Assembly: GCF_018141405.1 (NCBI RefSeq)
Contig: NZ_CP058648.1
Location: 263,001-327,000, forward strand
Source of the DNA: Serpentinicella alkaliphila
GTDB taxonomy: Bacteria > Bacillota > Clostridia > Peptostreptococcales > Natronincolaceae
Direction: 5' to 3'
Length of the DNA stretch: 64,000 nucleotides
In this document: positions 28,078 through 36,847 of the stretch, piece after piece
How the letters are laid out: every line of letters starts with the position of its first letter
How positions within the stretch are numbered: the first letter of the stretch is position 1
Notes under the pieces: generated by a model
Told to the model about the DNA's origin: nothing
The model's input: only the letters and a program-made list of their open reading frames with translations
The model's database searches: none
Made by a program: the position numbers and the translations under genes

Positions 28078-28113
28078 AAAAAAGCTAAGGTATGAAAATT
28101 CATCCTTAGCCTT
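28078..28113 (-). terminator. Rho-independent terminator after glutamine synthetase
   Basis: Stem GCTAAGG/CCTTAGC extended by ATG/CAT, preceded (minus strand: followed) by a run of A (T), 8 bases past the stop codon. Confidence 0.9.
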
Positions 28114-28120
28114 CAGATAT

Positions 28121-30079
28121 TTAGCTTAATCTTACAGTATCATAACCATTTTCTTCTTCAATCATATTTCTTCTATAGGTTGCATATAAAGACTTCAGTG
28201 TAGAAATCTTACCAGACATTTCTACTTGTAATTTAGACGCTAAATTATAGTCTTTTGCTTCTACGGCTTCTCTAATTTTTGTAAATAATGATTTAGTTTC
28301 TAAACTATCTTTCATTAGATGGTTTCTTAAGCTATTTACTTTCTCCCATGTAACTACATCTAAATCAGTAACATTTTCTGTATCATGAAGTTTTTTGTAG
28401 CTTCTTACAAGCTTCATGTTATTTACTATAATTCTTCCTAATAATTCTTTTTCCCATTGATCAACTGTCGCTAGTACATAAGAATTAATAATTTCTTTTG
28501 TGAAAACTCCACCTGCTACTAGGATTTCTTTTTTATCTTCGCTATTGTTAAATTTCACAATATTTTCCCAAACTGTTGCTGGTGGGATTCCAAATAATTT
28601 ATTTCTTTCATCTTCTGAGTAATCGTCAAATACGTCATGCTCACTTCTATATTGTCTATCTTTTTCTAAATAGAATTTTTCTTCTCCTGCTTCTTTAGAA
28701 AATTCTGCTTCTAATTGTTTGCTATCTAATTTACTTTCTACAGCAGCTTTTATACCATCAAGCATAGCTTGGTATGAAGCTGCTATACATAGGTAAGTAT
28801 TAGTTGTTGGGTTTGGTGCTCTTAATTCAAATCTAGTAGCTAAAGGATTTTCATCTCTAACTAAACCAATTAATACAGTACGGTTTCTTGCAGGAACCTC
28901 AGTAGTGTGTCCAACAGAACCAACAATACAAATTGGAGCCTCAAATCCTGGCTTTAATCTATTAAATGCATCATTAGTGGAAGTTACAAAAGGATTAACT
29001 ACCTCATAATTTTTAAGTATTCCCATTAAAGCTCCCCAACCTACAGAGCTTAAGAAATCTTTTTTCATATCCTTAGGTGCGAATATATTCACAGGTTTTC
29101 CATTCTTTAATGTTAAGCTTACTCCCATATGAGTATGCTCTCCACTTCCTGCTACCCCTTCAATTGGTTTTGCTTGGAATGTTACTTGTAAGCCATGAAG
29201 TTCAAATACTTCATCAATTAATTCTCTCATAAATAATTCGTTGTCTGCACTTTGCATAGCCGAATCATACTTCCAGTCAATTTCTAATTGCTCCATTACA
29301 TGGTTTAGTTTACCTGATAGACCAACTTTAGCAGTAATACCACCTACTTCTTTATGTCCCATCTCTGGACCAACACCATATTTATCCATAAGGATAATCG
29401 TTTCTTCTAATGCTGTTCTTACAGTACCTTTTGTTCTTTTCCAATATTGTTCTTTTAAAATTTGTGAAGTTGAAAGTTTCTCTTCATTCGCTTTATCTTG
29501 TGGAGTTCTTACCCAAAACTCTAATTCAGTAGCAGCAGTTAAATTTACTTTTTCAATATCATCAAATGAAGCTATATTAAACTCATTTAAAAGTTCAGGA
29601 TGTTTCTTGAACAACGCTAAAATTTCAGCTTCAAAATGTTCTACTGTTCTTTTAAGAACCGATCTAGAGTCAACCATTTTACTATTATGCTCTAGGAAAG
29701 CAGGAATTCTTAACGTTCCTATTGGTAAACCAGTATCTTCATGTAAATGTTCGTAGTTGTAATCTACAAACCAATTTACGCTTAAATCTGGTCTTAAATC
29801 TACTTTTGCATTGTTTAAAGTAGCAATCTCATGTAACATAACGCTAGAACCATCAGTTTGTACTCCGGCAGTTAAAAAACTATCCATATCTTCTATAAAT
29901 AAAGATATAGGAATTTTCTCATCAGTATTGTTTCCTCTTAAGTCTAATGCTCCAAAAGAAACAAACTGTATACATGGATGAGCTTCTAAAATTTTAGTTA
30001 AAGTTTCTTTGTCATGTGTCCATGCAGGTAAAGTGTAAATCATTGGTTCAGATAATAATTGTTCAAGACTCTTTTTCAT
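28121..30079 (-). CDS. Glutamine synthetase family protein, long form
   Basis: Cytoplasmic ATP-dependent glutamate-ammonia ligase family member of 652 aa, clearly longer than ordinary GSI-type enzymes (about 440-470 aa). N-terminal beta-grasp region (VSFGALDLRGN near residue 40) and TDGSSVMLHEI near 94-104 match the family. The catalytic part has AGSGEHTHMGVSL near 310, and RNRTVLIGL plus RFELRAPNPTTNTYL near 395-430, the ATP and glutamate-binding segments. Residues after about 470 form an extra, mostly helical C-terminal extension of about 180 aa. It does not look like GSIII. It is a single gene. The tail may regulate the enzyme or its oligomer; the substrate is most likely glutamate, but gamma-glutamyl ligases of amines share this fold. 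Confidence 0.85.
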   Translation of the reverse strand: MKKSLEQLLSEPMIYTLPAWTHDKETLTKILEAHPCIQFVSFGALDLRGNNTDEKIPISLFIEDMDSFLTAGVQTDGSSVMLHEIATLNNAKVDLRPDLSVNWFVDYNYEHLHEDTGLPIGTLRIPAFLEHNSKMVDSRSVLKRTVEHFEAEILALFKKHPELLNEFNIASFDDIEKVNLTAATELEFWVRTPQDKANEEKLSTSQILKEQYWKRTKGTVRTALEETIILMDKYGVGPEMGHKEVGGITAKVGLSGKLNHVMEQLEIDWKYDSAMQSADNELFMRELIDEVFELHGLQVTFQAKPIEGVAGSGEHTHMGVSLTLKNGKPVNIFAPKDMKKDFLSSVGWGALMGILKNYEVVNPFVTSTNDAFNRLKPGFEAPICIVGSVGHTTEVPARNRTVLIGLVRDENPLATRFELRAPNPTTNTYLCIAASYQAMLDGIKAAVESKLDSKQLEAEFSKEAGEEKFYLEKDRQYRSEHDVFDDYSEDERNKLFGIPPATVWENIVKFNNSEDKKEILVAGGVFTKEIINSYVLATVDQWEKELLGRIIVNNMKLVRSYKKLHDTENVTDLDVVTWEKVNSLRNHLMKDSLETKSLFTKIREAVEAKDYNLASKLQVEMSGKISTLKSLYATYRRNMIEEENGYDTVRLS

Positions 30080-30543
30080 AATACATCCTCCTTTTATAAA
30101 CTGTATTTTTCCATATTCTCTTTAGCAAAGTTCGTACAAGCACGAATTATATAGTGGAATATTTTAATATTATAATGATTATACACGAATTATAATTTGA
30201 TGTAAATAACAAAATATTAAATATTATCGAATTTGTTAGAAAATTCTAAAAACTACCTACGTATTTTCGCACATAACATATTCTAACACCTTAGTTCTTA
30301 TATAGCAATTAAGTTAAAATAAAAAGTATCTTTTATTTAGGTTATCAAAAAAATCAACAAAACATACTTAAATATAAATAGTTTAATATATTTATTTTTA
30401 TTACAAGCATTTCCGAACTATTGTACCTCCCCATTCTTAAATTATACGCTAATAACAAAATTTTAGTATAATTATATATTATTAGCTTATACATACAAAA
30501 ATGGTGCAATAATATTAAAAATACTATAGCACCAGAAAGTATA
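30080..30543. other. Intergenic stretch between glutamine synthetase and PP2C regulator genes
   Basis: About 460 very AT-rich bases. The left part must hold the glutamine synthetase promoter; the right end has the regulator's terminator (30503-30533). I saw no riboswitch, tRNA or convincing small gene. Confidence 0.5.
30503..30533 (-). terminator. Rho-independent terminator after the PP2C regulator
   Basis: Imperfect stem GGTGC...GCACC with inner AATATT/ATAcTAT pairing, followed on the minus strand by ATTTTTG. Confidence 0.7.
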
Positions 30544-31764
30544 TTAAATAAACTTTACCCACTTCATTTCGAGTACTGTCAAATCATCTCTTACTTTTTT
30601 GTTACTTATCCACTTGATTAAATTAGAAGTTAATAAGTGGCTATTGTGCTGCATCTCAGTTTCTAAATACTTTATAATTTCATTTAAGCTTATCATTTTT
30701 CCATTTTCGTCTTCAATTTCTAATAATCCGTCTGTATAAATTACAAGATTATCTCCAGAATCAAGATTTATTGTTCCCTCTTCATATCCTTCCTTAAAGG
30801 CAAACCCTACTGGGGTACCATAGGCATCTAATTCAGAAATTTCCCCGTTAATTCTAAATAATATTGGTGCAGGATGTGCAGCCCTCACGTATTTTATTAC
30901 ACCAGTCTTTACATTCATTACCATATAGAAGATTGTAAAATAATGATTATATTTTGTGAAAGGGAATCTTTTATTTAAGTATTCTACCACCTGAATTGGA
31001 GTTAGAATCTCATAATACGGGGGAGTATTAGTTTTTCTTTTTAGTGGAGAACCTCTATCTACATCCGTGATTAAAAACTCTGATAAGGCGACTGCAAGCA
31101 TCGATGAAGCAACTCCGTGTCCCATTACGTCTATCATATATAAACCCATGTATTCTTCATCTAGCATAAATACATCAAATATATCTCCGCCTACTTTGCC
31201 TGAAGGCTTAAATTTCCATTCAAATGAACAATTAGGTATATTTCCAATAGTTTTAGGAATTAAAGCCTCTTGTATTTTTGCGGCTAAAGTTAAGTTATCA
31301 TCTAACTCCTTTTTTTGACTATTTACGATGAGTAGACTTTCTTCTAGGGCCTGAATCGAAAGATTTAGCTGTTTTTGTAATTCTCCAACCTTTAGAAGCT
31401 TATTAATCTTATGTACAAAAGCATTGGATTCGAATGGAAATCTTAAATAATCATCTATGTCCAAATCTATAAACTGACTTTTATAATTATTATTGAGTCC
31501 GTATAGTAGTACCATTATTGGGACTGTAGACAGTCGTATATCACTTTTTAATTCTTTAACTACTTTTAATGATATATTTTCATCATCAAAACTATTGACT
31601 ATAATTACATGAGGCATTAAAGCAGTAATTTTATCAATAGAGCAATCGGTCACAACCTCTTTTTTTACCTCTAAGCCGCATTTTCTTAATATGTCTATTA
31701 TTAATCGAGAGGACTTTTTTTCATGCTCCAGAATTAAAATTCTATTAGATATTATGACCGTCAC
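30544..31764 (-). CDS. Receiver-like domain fused to PP2C (SpoIIE/RsbU-type) phosphatase
   Basis: Cytoplasmic regulator (406 aa, GTG start). Residues about 7-125 have the receiver fold, but key positions look changed: the phospho-Asp position reads PHVIIVN (Asn), the acidic pair reads ILEHE, and the usual KPF reads RFPF. A short coiled linker (QKQLNLSIQALEESLL) leads to the PP2C domain (about 185-405): SGKVGGDIFDVFML and MGLYMIDVMGHGVASSMLAV carry the metal-binding Asp residues, and LVIYTDGLLE and RDDLTVLEM complete the active site. Such proteins usually dephosphorylate anti-sigma-factor antagonists. No partner genes are adjacent. The receiver probably works without phosphorylation or by partner binding. 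Confidence 0.88.
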   Translation of the reverse strand: MTVIISNRILILEHEKKSSRLIIDILRKCGLEVKKEVVTDCSIDKITALMPHVIIVNSFDDENISLKVVKELKSDIRLSTVPIMVLLYGLNNNYKSQFIDLDIDDYLRFPFESNAFVHKINKLLKVGELQKQLNLSIQALEESLLIVNSQKKELDDNLTLAAKIQEALIPKTIGNIPNCSFEWKFKPSGKVGGDIFDVFMLDEEYMGLYMIDVMGHGVASSMLAVALSEFLITDVDRGSPLKRKTNTPPYYEILTPIQVVEYLNKRFPFTKYNHYFTIFYMVMNVKTGVIKYVRAAHPAPILFRINGEISELDAYGTPVGFAFKEGYEEGTINLDSGDNLVIYTDGLLEIEDENGKMISLNEIIKYLETEMQHNSHLLTSNLIKWISNKKVRDDLTVLEMKWVKFI

Positions 31765-31964
31765 CTTCTTTCGTTCTTCTCTTTAATAATATTTTAACTT
31801 TTAAAGTAAATATTTTCAATTACAATTTTACAATATATTCTATATTTCTTCATGAGTCGACAGTTTTACTTTAAATTCCTAATTCTTAACTAATTTTTAA
31901 TATTATTTAGACAAACAACTTTTCTCAAATAATAACACTATTTTATTAAAATAGGTAGTAAAAT

Positions 31965-31990
31965 GTCTATAAGCAAAAATGCCTATAGAC
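31965..31990 (-). terminator. Rho-independent terminator after the MgtC-family gene
   Basis: Stem GTCTATAAGC/GCCTATAGAC (one mismatch) around AAAAAT, 8 bases past the stop; T-rich on the minus strand afterwards. Confidence 0.75.
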
Positions 31991-31997
31991 TATTAAT

Positions 31998-32708
31998 TTA
32001 ACTTTTATTATTAATTATTTCAACATCATCCCACTTGACTGTACTAATTCCTCTAACATTATTTAAGTCATTGTATAGTGCAAACCTATCTAACTTTACT
32101 GGAGTCTTTATATAAAAAGTGAGCTGAATTTCCCCAACATAGACATCATCATCATCGTTATAGTTATCGATTTGAACATTTTTAATGCTAATATAGTGTT
32201 TACCAAAAACAGTACCTATCTCACCAACAAAACCAGGACGACCAATACCATTTATCTTAATTTCAGAATAACGCCTCATCCTAGAAAAACGTTTCTCCAT
32301 AATTTGAACACTCATAAGAGAACCTATAGAAAGTAATGTTGTCATTACTGCCGCTTCATAAAAACCCATTCCTATTGCTAAGCCAATTCCTCCACAAATC
32401 CATATACTAGCAGCCGTAGTAAGCCCTCTTACATTAGTTCCCTCTCTCATAATAGTCCCTGCCCCAAGAAAACCAATTCCGCTTACAACCTGTGCTGCTA
32501 ATCTTGCTGGATCACTCCCCTTACCCGCTGGGCCAAAACCACTAAATCCATATATAGATAAAATCATAATAAGACATGCACCTAATGTAACCAATATATG
32601 GGTACGAAATCCTGCTGGACGATTATTTACTTCCCTCTCAAAACCAATTAAACCACCTAATAGTGTAGACATTAACAATCTTAATAATAAATCTCCTGTC
32701 GAAATCAA
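31998..32708 (-). CDS. MgtC/SapB family membrane protein
   Basis: Membrane protein (236 aa, probably TTG start six bases after GGGG) with about four to five membrane segments. Family signature: GLIGFEREVNNRPAGFRTHIL near residues 18-38 and GIGFLGAGTIMREGTNVRGL near 74-94, the invariant Arg/Glu region. The C-terminal 90 residues form an ACT-like soluble domain. MgtC proteins affect magnesium or phosphate homeostasis and ATP synthase in some bacteria; many members have other, unknown roles, so only the family is claimed. A Mg-sensing leader was looked for upstream and not seen. Confidence 0.9.
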   Translation of the reverse strand: MISTGDLLLRLLMSTLLGGLIGFEREVNNRPAGFRTHILVTLGACLIMILSIYGFSGFGPAGKGSDPARLAAQVVSGIGFLGAGTIMREGTNVRGLTTAASIWICGGIGLAIGMGFYEAAVMTTLLSIGSLMSVQIMEKRFSRMRRYSEIKINGIGRPGFVGEIGTVFGKHYISIKNVQIDNYNDDDDVYVGEIQLTFYIKTPVKLDRFALYNDLNNVRGISTVKWDDVEIINNKS

Positions 32709-32905
32709 AATATCCCCGCCTAATTAATAATTTAAACTTTCTCTTATTAAAAAGTATATCATATTACGCTTTTTTTATATATTTTTTTTAAAACTTTAGC
32801 AGTATAACATAACTAAATATAAGTTATATTTTTATTGATTTAAATTGTGAATAAAGTGATATAATTTTAATATACATAAATCAGTTAAAGATGGAGGGTG
32901 ACATT

Positions 32906-34540
32906 ATGAAAATTCAGTTTCTAGGTGCTTCTAAAATTGTAACAGGGTCAAACATACTAATTACTACTGGAAATAATAAAATACTGATTGATTGTGGTAT
33001 GTTTCAAGGTAGTGAGGAATTAGAACAATTAAACAACGAGCCTTTTGAGTTTGATCCAAAGGAAATAGACTATTTATTTTTATCTCATGCCCATATAGAC
33101 CATAGTGGACGTATTCCCAAACTTGTCAAAGAAGGGTTTAAAGGTAAAATCTACTGTACAAAAGCTACTAAGGAACTTGCAGAAATAATGCTTGTTGATA
33201 GTGGCCATATACAAGAATCTGACGTTACATGGGAAAACCGTAAACGAAAAAGATCCGGAAAGCCTCCCCTAGAGCCTCTTTATACTGTAGAAGATGCTAG
33301 AAATAGCTTAAGATACTTTGAATCAGCCTTATATAATCAAAAGTTATACATTAATCCAAGCATTTCAATCCGCTTTAGAGATGCTGGACATATTTTAGGA
33401 TCATCAATCATTGAAATATGGATTACAGAAAACAAAAATCAAACAGTTAAAATAGTATTCTCAGGGGATTTGGGCAGTAAGGATAAGCCAATTATTAAAA
33501 ACTTTGAGTATATTGAAGATGCGGATTACCTTATAATGGAGTCAACATACGGAAATAGATTACATGAAAGCAAGGAACAAAGAGTAGAGAAACTAATTAG
33601 TATTATTAACGAAACCGTTTTAAAGGGCGGCTCAGTAATTATACCATCCTTTGCCGTAGGCAGGACACAGGAATTAATATATGAACTAAATAAATATTAT
33701 GAATATAACCAGGACATTGAAATGTTTTTAAGAGTTCCAATTTATATTGATAGCCCTATGGCAATCGCTGCCACCGAAGTATTTAAAAACAATTCTTATT
33801 GCTTTAATGAAGAAACTAAAAACTTAATTCTAAGCGGTGACAATCCCCTAGTTTTTGAAAACCTTCATTATGTACGAAGTCATGAAGAATCTATGCGTTT
33901 AAATGAAGTTAATTTTCCAAAGGTTGTAATTTCAGCTAGTGGTATGTGTACTGCTGGTAGAATTAGACACCACCTTAAACATAATCTATGGAAGGCGAAT
34001 AATAGTGTAGTATTCGTTGGTTATCAGGCAAATGGAACTTTAGGTCGTATATTAAAGGATGGTGCTAAAAAAGTAAAACTATTAGGCGAGGAAATAGCTG
34101 TTCTAGCTAATATTTATAGTATTGAGGGCTTCTCTGGTCACGCAGATCAACAAGAGCTTTTAGATTGGCTAAGTGGTTTTAAGAAAATGCCTTCAAGAGT
34201 TTTTTTAGTTCATGGTGAAGAAGAATCAACAACCACTTTGTCAAAGCTTATCGAAGAAAAATATAAAACTAAGACTATTATTCCAAATATGGGCTATACC
34301 TTCCAAATAGAAGATGAGGTCTTAAAATCTTACTCTGGGGAACTTTTAGAGCCTGTAGAAAGAAAAGAAAACATAAAAAAAGAACTTCAGCAAGTATACG
34401 ACCAGTTTGAAAGCTTAGTAGATAAAACCGATCGCATTATTGATGAAAAGATATTAAATAAAGAATATGATAGTATAAAAAATAAGTTGCTTCAGCTTCA
34501 AAAAGAGTTATTAGACCTAAATATACACTTAGGGGAATAA
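32906..34540 (+). CDS. Metallo-beta-lactamase-fold beta-CASP RNase-like protein
   Basis: Two-metal hydrolase (544 aa) of the beta-CASP group that processes RNA. Motifs in order: SHAHIDHSGRIPKL (Zn ligands His/Asp, about residue 60), DAGHILGSSIIEI (about 155), FSGDLGSKDKP (about 187), ESTYGNRLH (about 210), SGMCTAGRIRHHL (beta-CASP, about 347), GFSGHADQQEL (about 410) and VFLVHGEEEST (RMMBL, about 437). A helical C-terminal tail of about 70 residues follows. The start is ATG 32906 behind GGAGGGTGA; the in-frame ATG at 32891 overlaps that site. It is a single gene. It is similar in plan to CPSF-type bacterial exonucleases rather than RNase J. Confidence 0.9.
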   Translation: MKIQFLGASKIVTGSNILITTGNNKILIDCGMFQGSEELEQLNNEPFEFDPKEIDYLFLSHAHIDHSGRIPKLVKEGFKGKIYCTKATKELAEIMLVDSGHIQESDVTWENRKRKRSGKPPLEPLYTVEDARNSLRYFESALYNQKLYINPSISIRFRDAGHILGSSIIEIWITENKNQTVKIVFSGDLGSKDKPIIKNFEYIEDADYLIMESTYGNRLHESKEQRVEKLISIINETVLKGGSVIIPSFAVGRTQELIYELNKYYEYNQDIEMFLRVPIYIDSPMAIAATEVFKNNSYCFNEETKNLILSGDNPLVFENLHYVRSHEESMRLNEVNFPKVVISASGMCTAGRIRHHLKHNLWKANNSVVFVGYQANGTLGRILKDGAKKVKLLGEEIAVLANIYSIEGFSGHADQQELLDWLSGFKKMPSRVFLVHGEEESTTTLSKLIEEKYKTKTIIPNMGYTFQIEDEVLKSYSGELLEPVERKENIKKELQQVYDQFESLVDKTDRIIDEKILNKEYDSIKNKLLQLQKELLDLNIHLGE

Positions 34541-34682
34541 CTCACTCTAACAAGTATAAGCTATCCCTATGTTTTAAAAATTACAATGGGCGTCTCAAAA
34601 TAGATAAATTAATCTAGGCTGAGTAGCCCTTTTGACTACAAATTATCTAGATAAATTTTTCATAGCCGTATAATCAGATAGT

Positions 34683-35750
34683 CTAATACTTTAACCAACT
34701 AGGCTTCTCTTTAATATAAGGTCTAATCCCATGTTTCTTCTCATGAGTCTCCAATATTTCATCTCTTGTACTTTTACAATCTAATATTTTATTAATATTT
34801 TCTTCTGGTATATTTTCACTCAAGGGACAGCTAGCCAAACAGATACCACAATCTGTTCCTAGCATCCTCCATCTTCTATAGCATTCTTCAGAATTAATTT
34901 TCCAACGCTTCTCTCCTTCAATATCTTCCTGTAGACCTGCAGGTATAGCTTTACCTGGACAAGTTTTTACACACTTCTCACATTCAACGCAGAACTGACT
35001 GATACCAAAATTTATTGGGCTATCTGTAACTAGGGGAAGATTTGTTGTAACTACTCCTAATCTTACCCTAGGACCATATTTTTTAGTAATTAACAATCCA
35101 TTTCTTCCGATTTCACCTAGGCCTGCATCCTTTGCAATTAGTGGTGCAACTACTAGATAATTACCATCCATATGATTTCTTGCATCATATCCAAGCTCCC
35201 TAATGTAATAAGATAAAACCATACCTATGATTGCTGTGTCAATATAACCCTTTGTCGTTGCTATGGCTTCAGAAAGTTGAGGGGCTCTATAGATCATTTC
35301 CTTATCCATTTCCACTGCGAATACAATTCCATACTTATGGGTTTTATCGATTACTTCACCATAGTTTTCTTTATGTCTACCCCTATGAGAATAATAATGA
35401 TATTCCTTCATTTCTGTAACTCCCACAAGTTTAGCATTATATAACTTTCCAATCCCTTTAATTTGTTCTGTAATATCCTCAATATTAATAGGGGTATTAT
35501 TACATTGTTGTTTTTCTCCTTCAGAATACTTCTTTATATCACCTAGAAAACGAAAACAAGCATCTACAATAGGCGAACTTATAGGGCTATACGTTGCTGT
35601 TCCTTCACTTCCCATCTGAGGCATAGATCGGAGAGTATCATCGATTTCTTTCATATGCGGATTGCGATTGTAGTAGTCAATATATTCTGGCGCGCCTTTT
35701 TCATAATTCATCCTAGAAAAAATTACATCCCTCTCATCTATCCTTTTCAT
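34683..35750 (-). CDS. Soluble reductive-dehalogenase-like / QueG-like 4Fe-4S protein
   Basis: Cytoplasmic iron-sulfur protein (355 aa) without Tat or Sec signal. The core has VAPLIAKDAGLGEIGRNGLL followed by ITKKYGPRVRLGVVTTNLP, a pattern shared by corrinoid-binding reductive dehalogenases and epoxyqueuosine reductase (QueG). Two 4Fe-4S motifs follow: CVECEKCVKTCPGKAIP and CGICLASCP, separated by a segment (WKINSEECYRRW) that looks more RdhA-like than QueG-like. QueG proteins carry a C-terminal HEAT-like part that is absent. No membrane-anchor gene (RdhB) is adjacent. Likely a cobamide-dependent reductase of unknown substrate; corrinoid binding is inferred. Confidence 0.75.
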   Translation of the reverse strand: MKRIDERDVIFSRMNYEKGAPEYIDYYNRNPHMKEIDDTLRSMPQMGSEGTATYSPISSPIVDACFRFLGDIKKYSEGEKQQCNNTPINIEDITEQIKGIGKLYNAKLVGVTEMKEYHYYSHRGRHKENYGEVIDKTHKYGIVFAVEMDKEMIYRAPQLSEAIATTKGYIDTAIIGMVLSYYIRELGYDARNHMDGNYLVVAPLIAKDAGLGEIGRNGLLITKKYGPRVRLGVVTTNLPLVTDSPINFGISQFCVECEKCVKTCPGKAIPAGLQEDIEGEKRWKINSEECYRRWRMLGTDCGICLASCPLSENIPEENINKILDCKSTRDEILETHEKKHGIRPYIKEKPSWLKY

Positions 35751-35901
35751 CCAATATACCCCCTATATTTAACAGCTAAATGCAATCTTGTAAATTATTA
35801 CTAGCTCATAAATTTTACTATACAACCAAACTAATTCCAATAACAACTATCTATTTACCATAGTAACAATTACGTAGTATTCTGACAGTTTTTTGCAAAT
35901 A

Positions 35902-35919
35902 AAAAGGGGGCACCCTTTT
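35902..35919 (-). terminator. Possible terminator of the methionine operon
   Basis: Short stem AAAAGGG/CCCTTTT with 4-base loop, T-rich on the minus side, about 40 bases beyond the metF stop. Confidence 0.5.
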
Positions 35920-35956
35920 CCAACGACTAATTAAATAGTTTTGAAATAGCCCCATT

Positions 35957-36826
35957 TTATTTTAATTTGCTTTGTTCAATTATTTCTATAACCATATTTG
36001 TATCCCCTAATGGCATTATGTGAATACCCTTGGATATATTTTTTAAATCTTTAACCAATTCAGCAGCGATCTTAACTCCTTCTGCTCTTCCACCGGACTC
36101 CATTCTTTTTTGTGTCCACTCAGGTATATTAATTCCTGGGATGTTATTTGATACATGTTGAGTCATTTTGTAGCTTTTAAGTGGTAGAATTCCTGCTAGT
36201 ACAGGTACTTTAAAGTATTTAATTTTGTCCATAAAAATCGCTAAATCTTCAGGATTATAAACAGGTTGGGTTTGAATAAAGTCTACTCCCTTTTCTATTT
36301 TCTCATGAAGCCGTTCAATTTCAAGGTTTAAGTTTAATGCAGTAGGATTGGCTGCAACCCCAACAGCAAAATTTGTTTTTTCATTCAAACTAGTTCCTGC
36401 CATATCATAACCTTTATTAAGGGTATTCACTATTCCAACTAAACCTACAGAATCCACTTCAAATACCGGTGTTGCCTTAGGATGATCACCTCTTTTAGGT
36501 TCGTCCCCGGTCAATATTAATAAATTGTTAATACCAAGAACCCCTGCTCCTAAAAGTTCTGATTGAAGAGCAATAACATTTCTATCCCTACACGTTAAAT
36601 GAAAAATTGCGTCTATATCTGTTTCTTTTTTTATCTTATAGCTAAGTGCAATTGCACTTGTTCTCATATTTGCCATTGGTCCATCTGTTATATTTACTGC
36701 ATCAACAATACCTTTTAATTGATTTACTGACTCAATTAGCTTTTCAGTATTTATTCCCTTTGGTGGTTCTAGCTCTACAGTTACTAAGAACTGCTTTGAT
36801 AATAATTTTTCTTTGAATCTATTCAT
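35957..36826 (-). CDS. metF: Methylenetetrahydrofolate reductase
   Basis: TIM-barrel flavoprotein (289 aa) reducing 5,10-methylene-THF to 5-methyl-THF, the methyl donor for the next enzyme. Landmarks: FLVTVELEPPKG at the start (active-site Glu), LTCRDRNVIALQSELLGAG near 82-100, LLILTGDEPKRGDHP near 107, and GVDFIQTQPVYNPEDL near 188 with PVLAGILPL near 216. It is the last gene of the SAM-riboswitch-controlled operon, 21 bases after metH. In acetogen-like anaerobes MetF may also serve the Wood-Ljungdahl pathway; here the operon points to methionine synthesis. Confidence 0.93.
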   Translation of the reverse strand: MNRFKEKLLSKQFLVTVELEPPKGINTEKLIESVNQLKGIVDAVNITDGPMANMRTSAIALSYKIKKETDIDAIFHLTCRDRNVIALQSELLGAGVLGINNLLILTGDEPKRGDHPKATPVFEVDSVGLVGIVNTLNKGYDMAGTSLNEKTNFAVGVAANPTALNLNLEIERLHEKIEKGVDFIQTQPVYNPEDLAIFMDKIKYFKVPVLAGILPLKSYKMTQHVSNNIPGINIPEWTQKRMESGGRAEGVKIAAELVKDLKNISKGIHIMPLGDTNMVIEIIEQSKLK

Positions 36827-36847
36827 TAAAACTCCCCCATTTTTCTT

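Noticed and set aside
30080-30543. Small gene or regulatory RNA in the long gap before glutamine synthetase
   Set aside because: No start with ribosome site and no compelling structure apart from the terminator at its right end.
32709-32905. Mg-sensing leader before the MgtC-family gene
   Set aside because: No M-box core is present; the region is plain AT-rich promoter DNA.
34600-34640. Terminator after the beta-CASP nuclease
   Set aside because: GGCT/AGCC stem is only four bases and followed by a short T-run; too weak to list.
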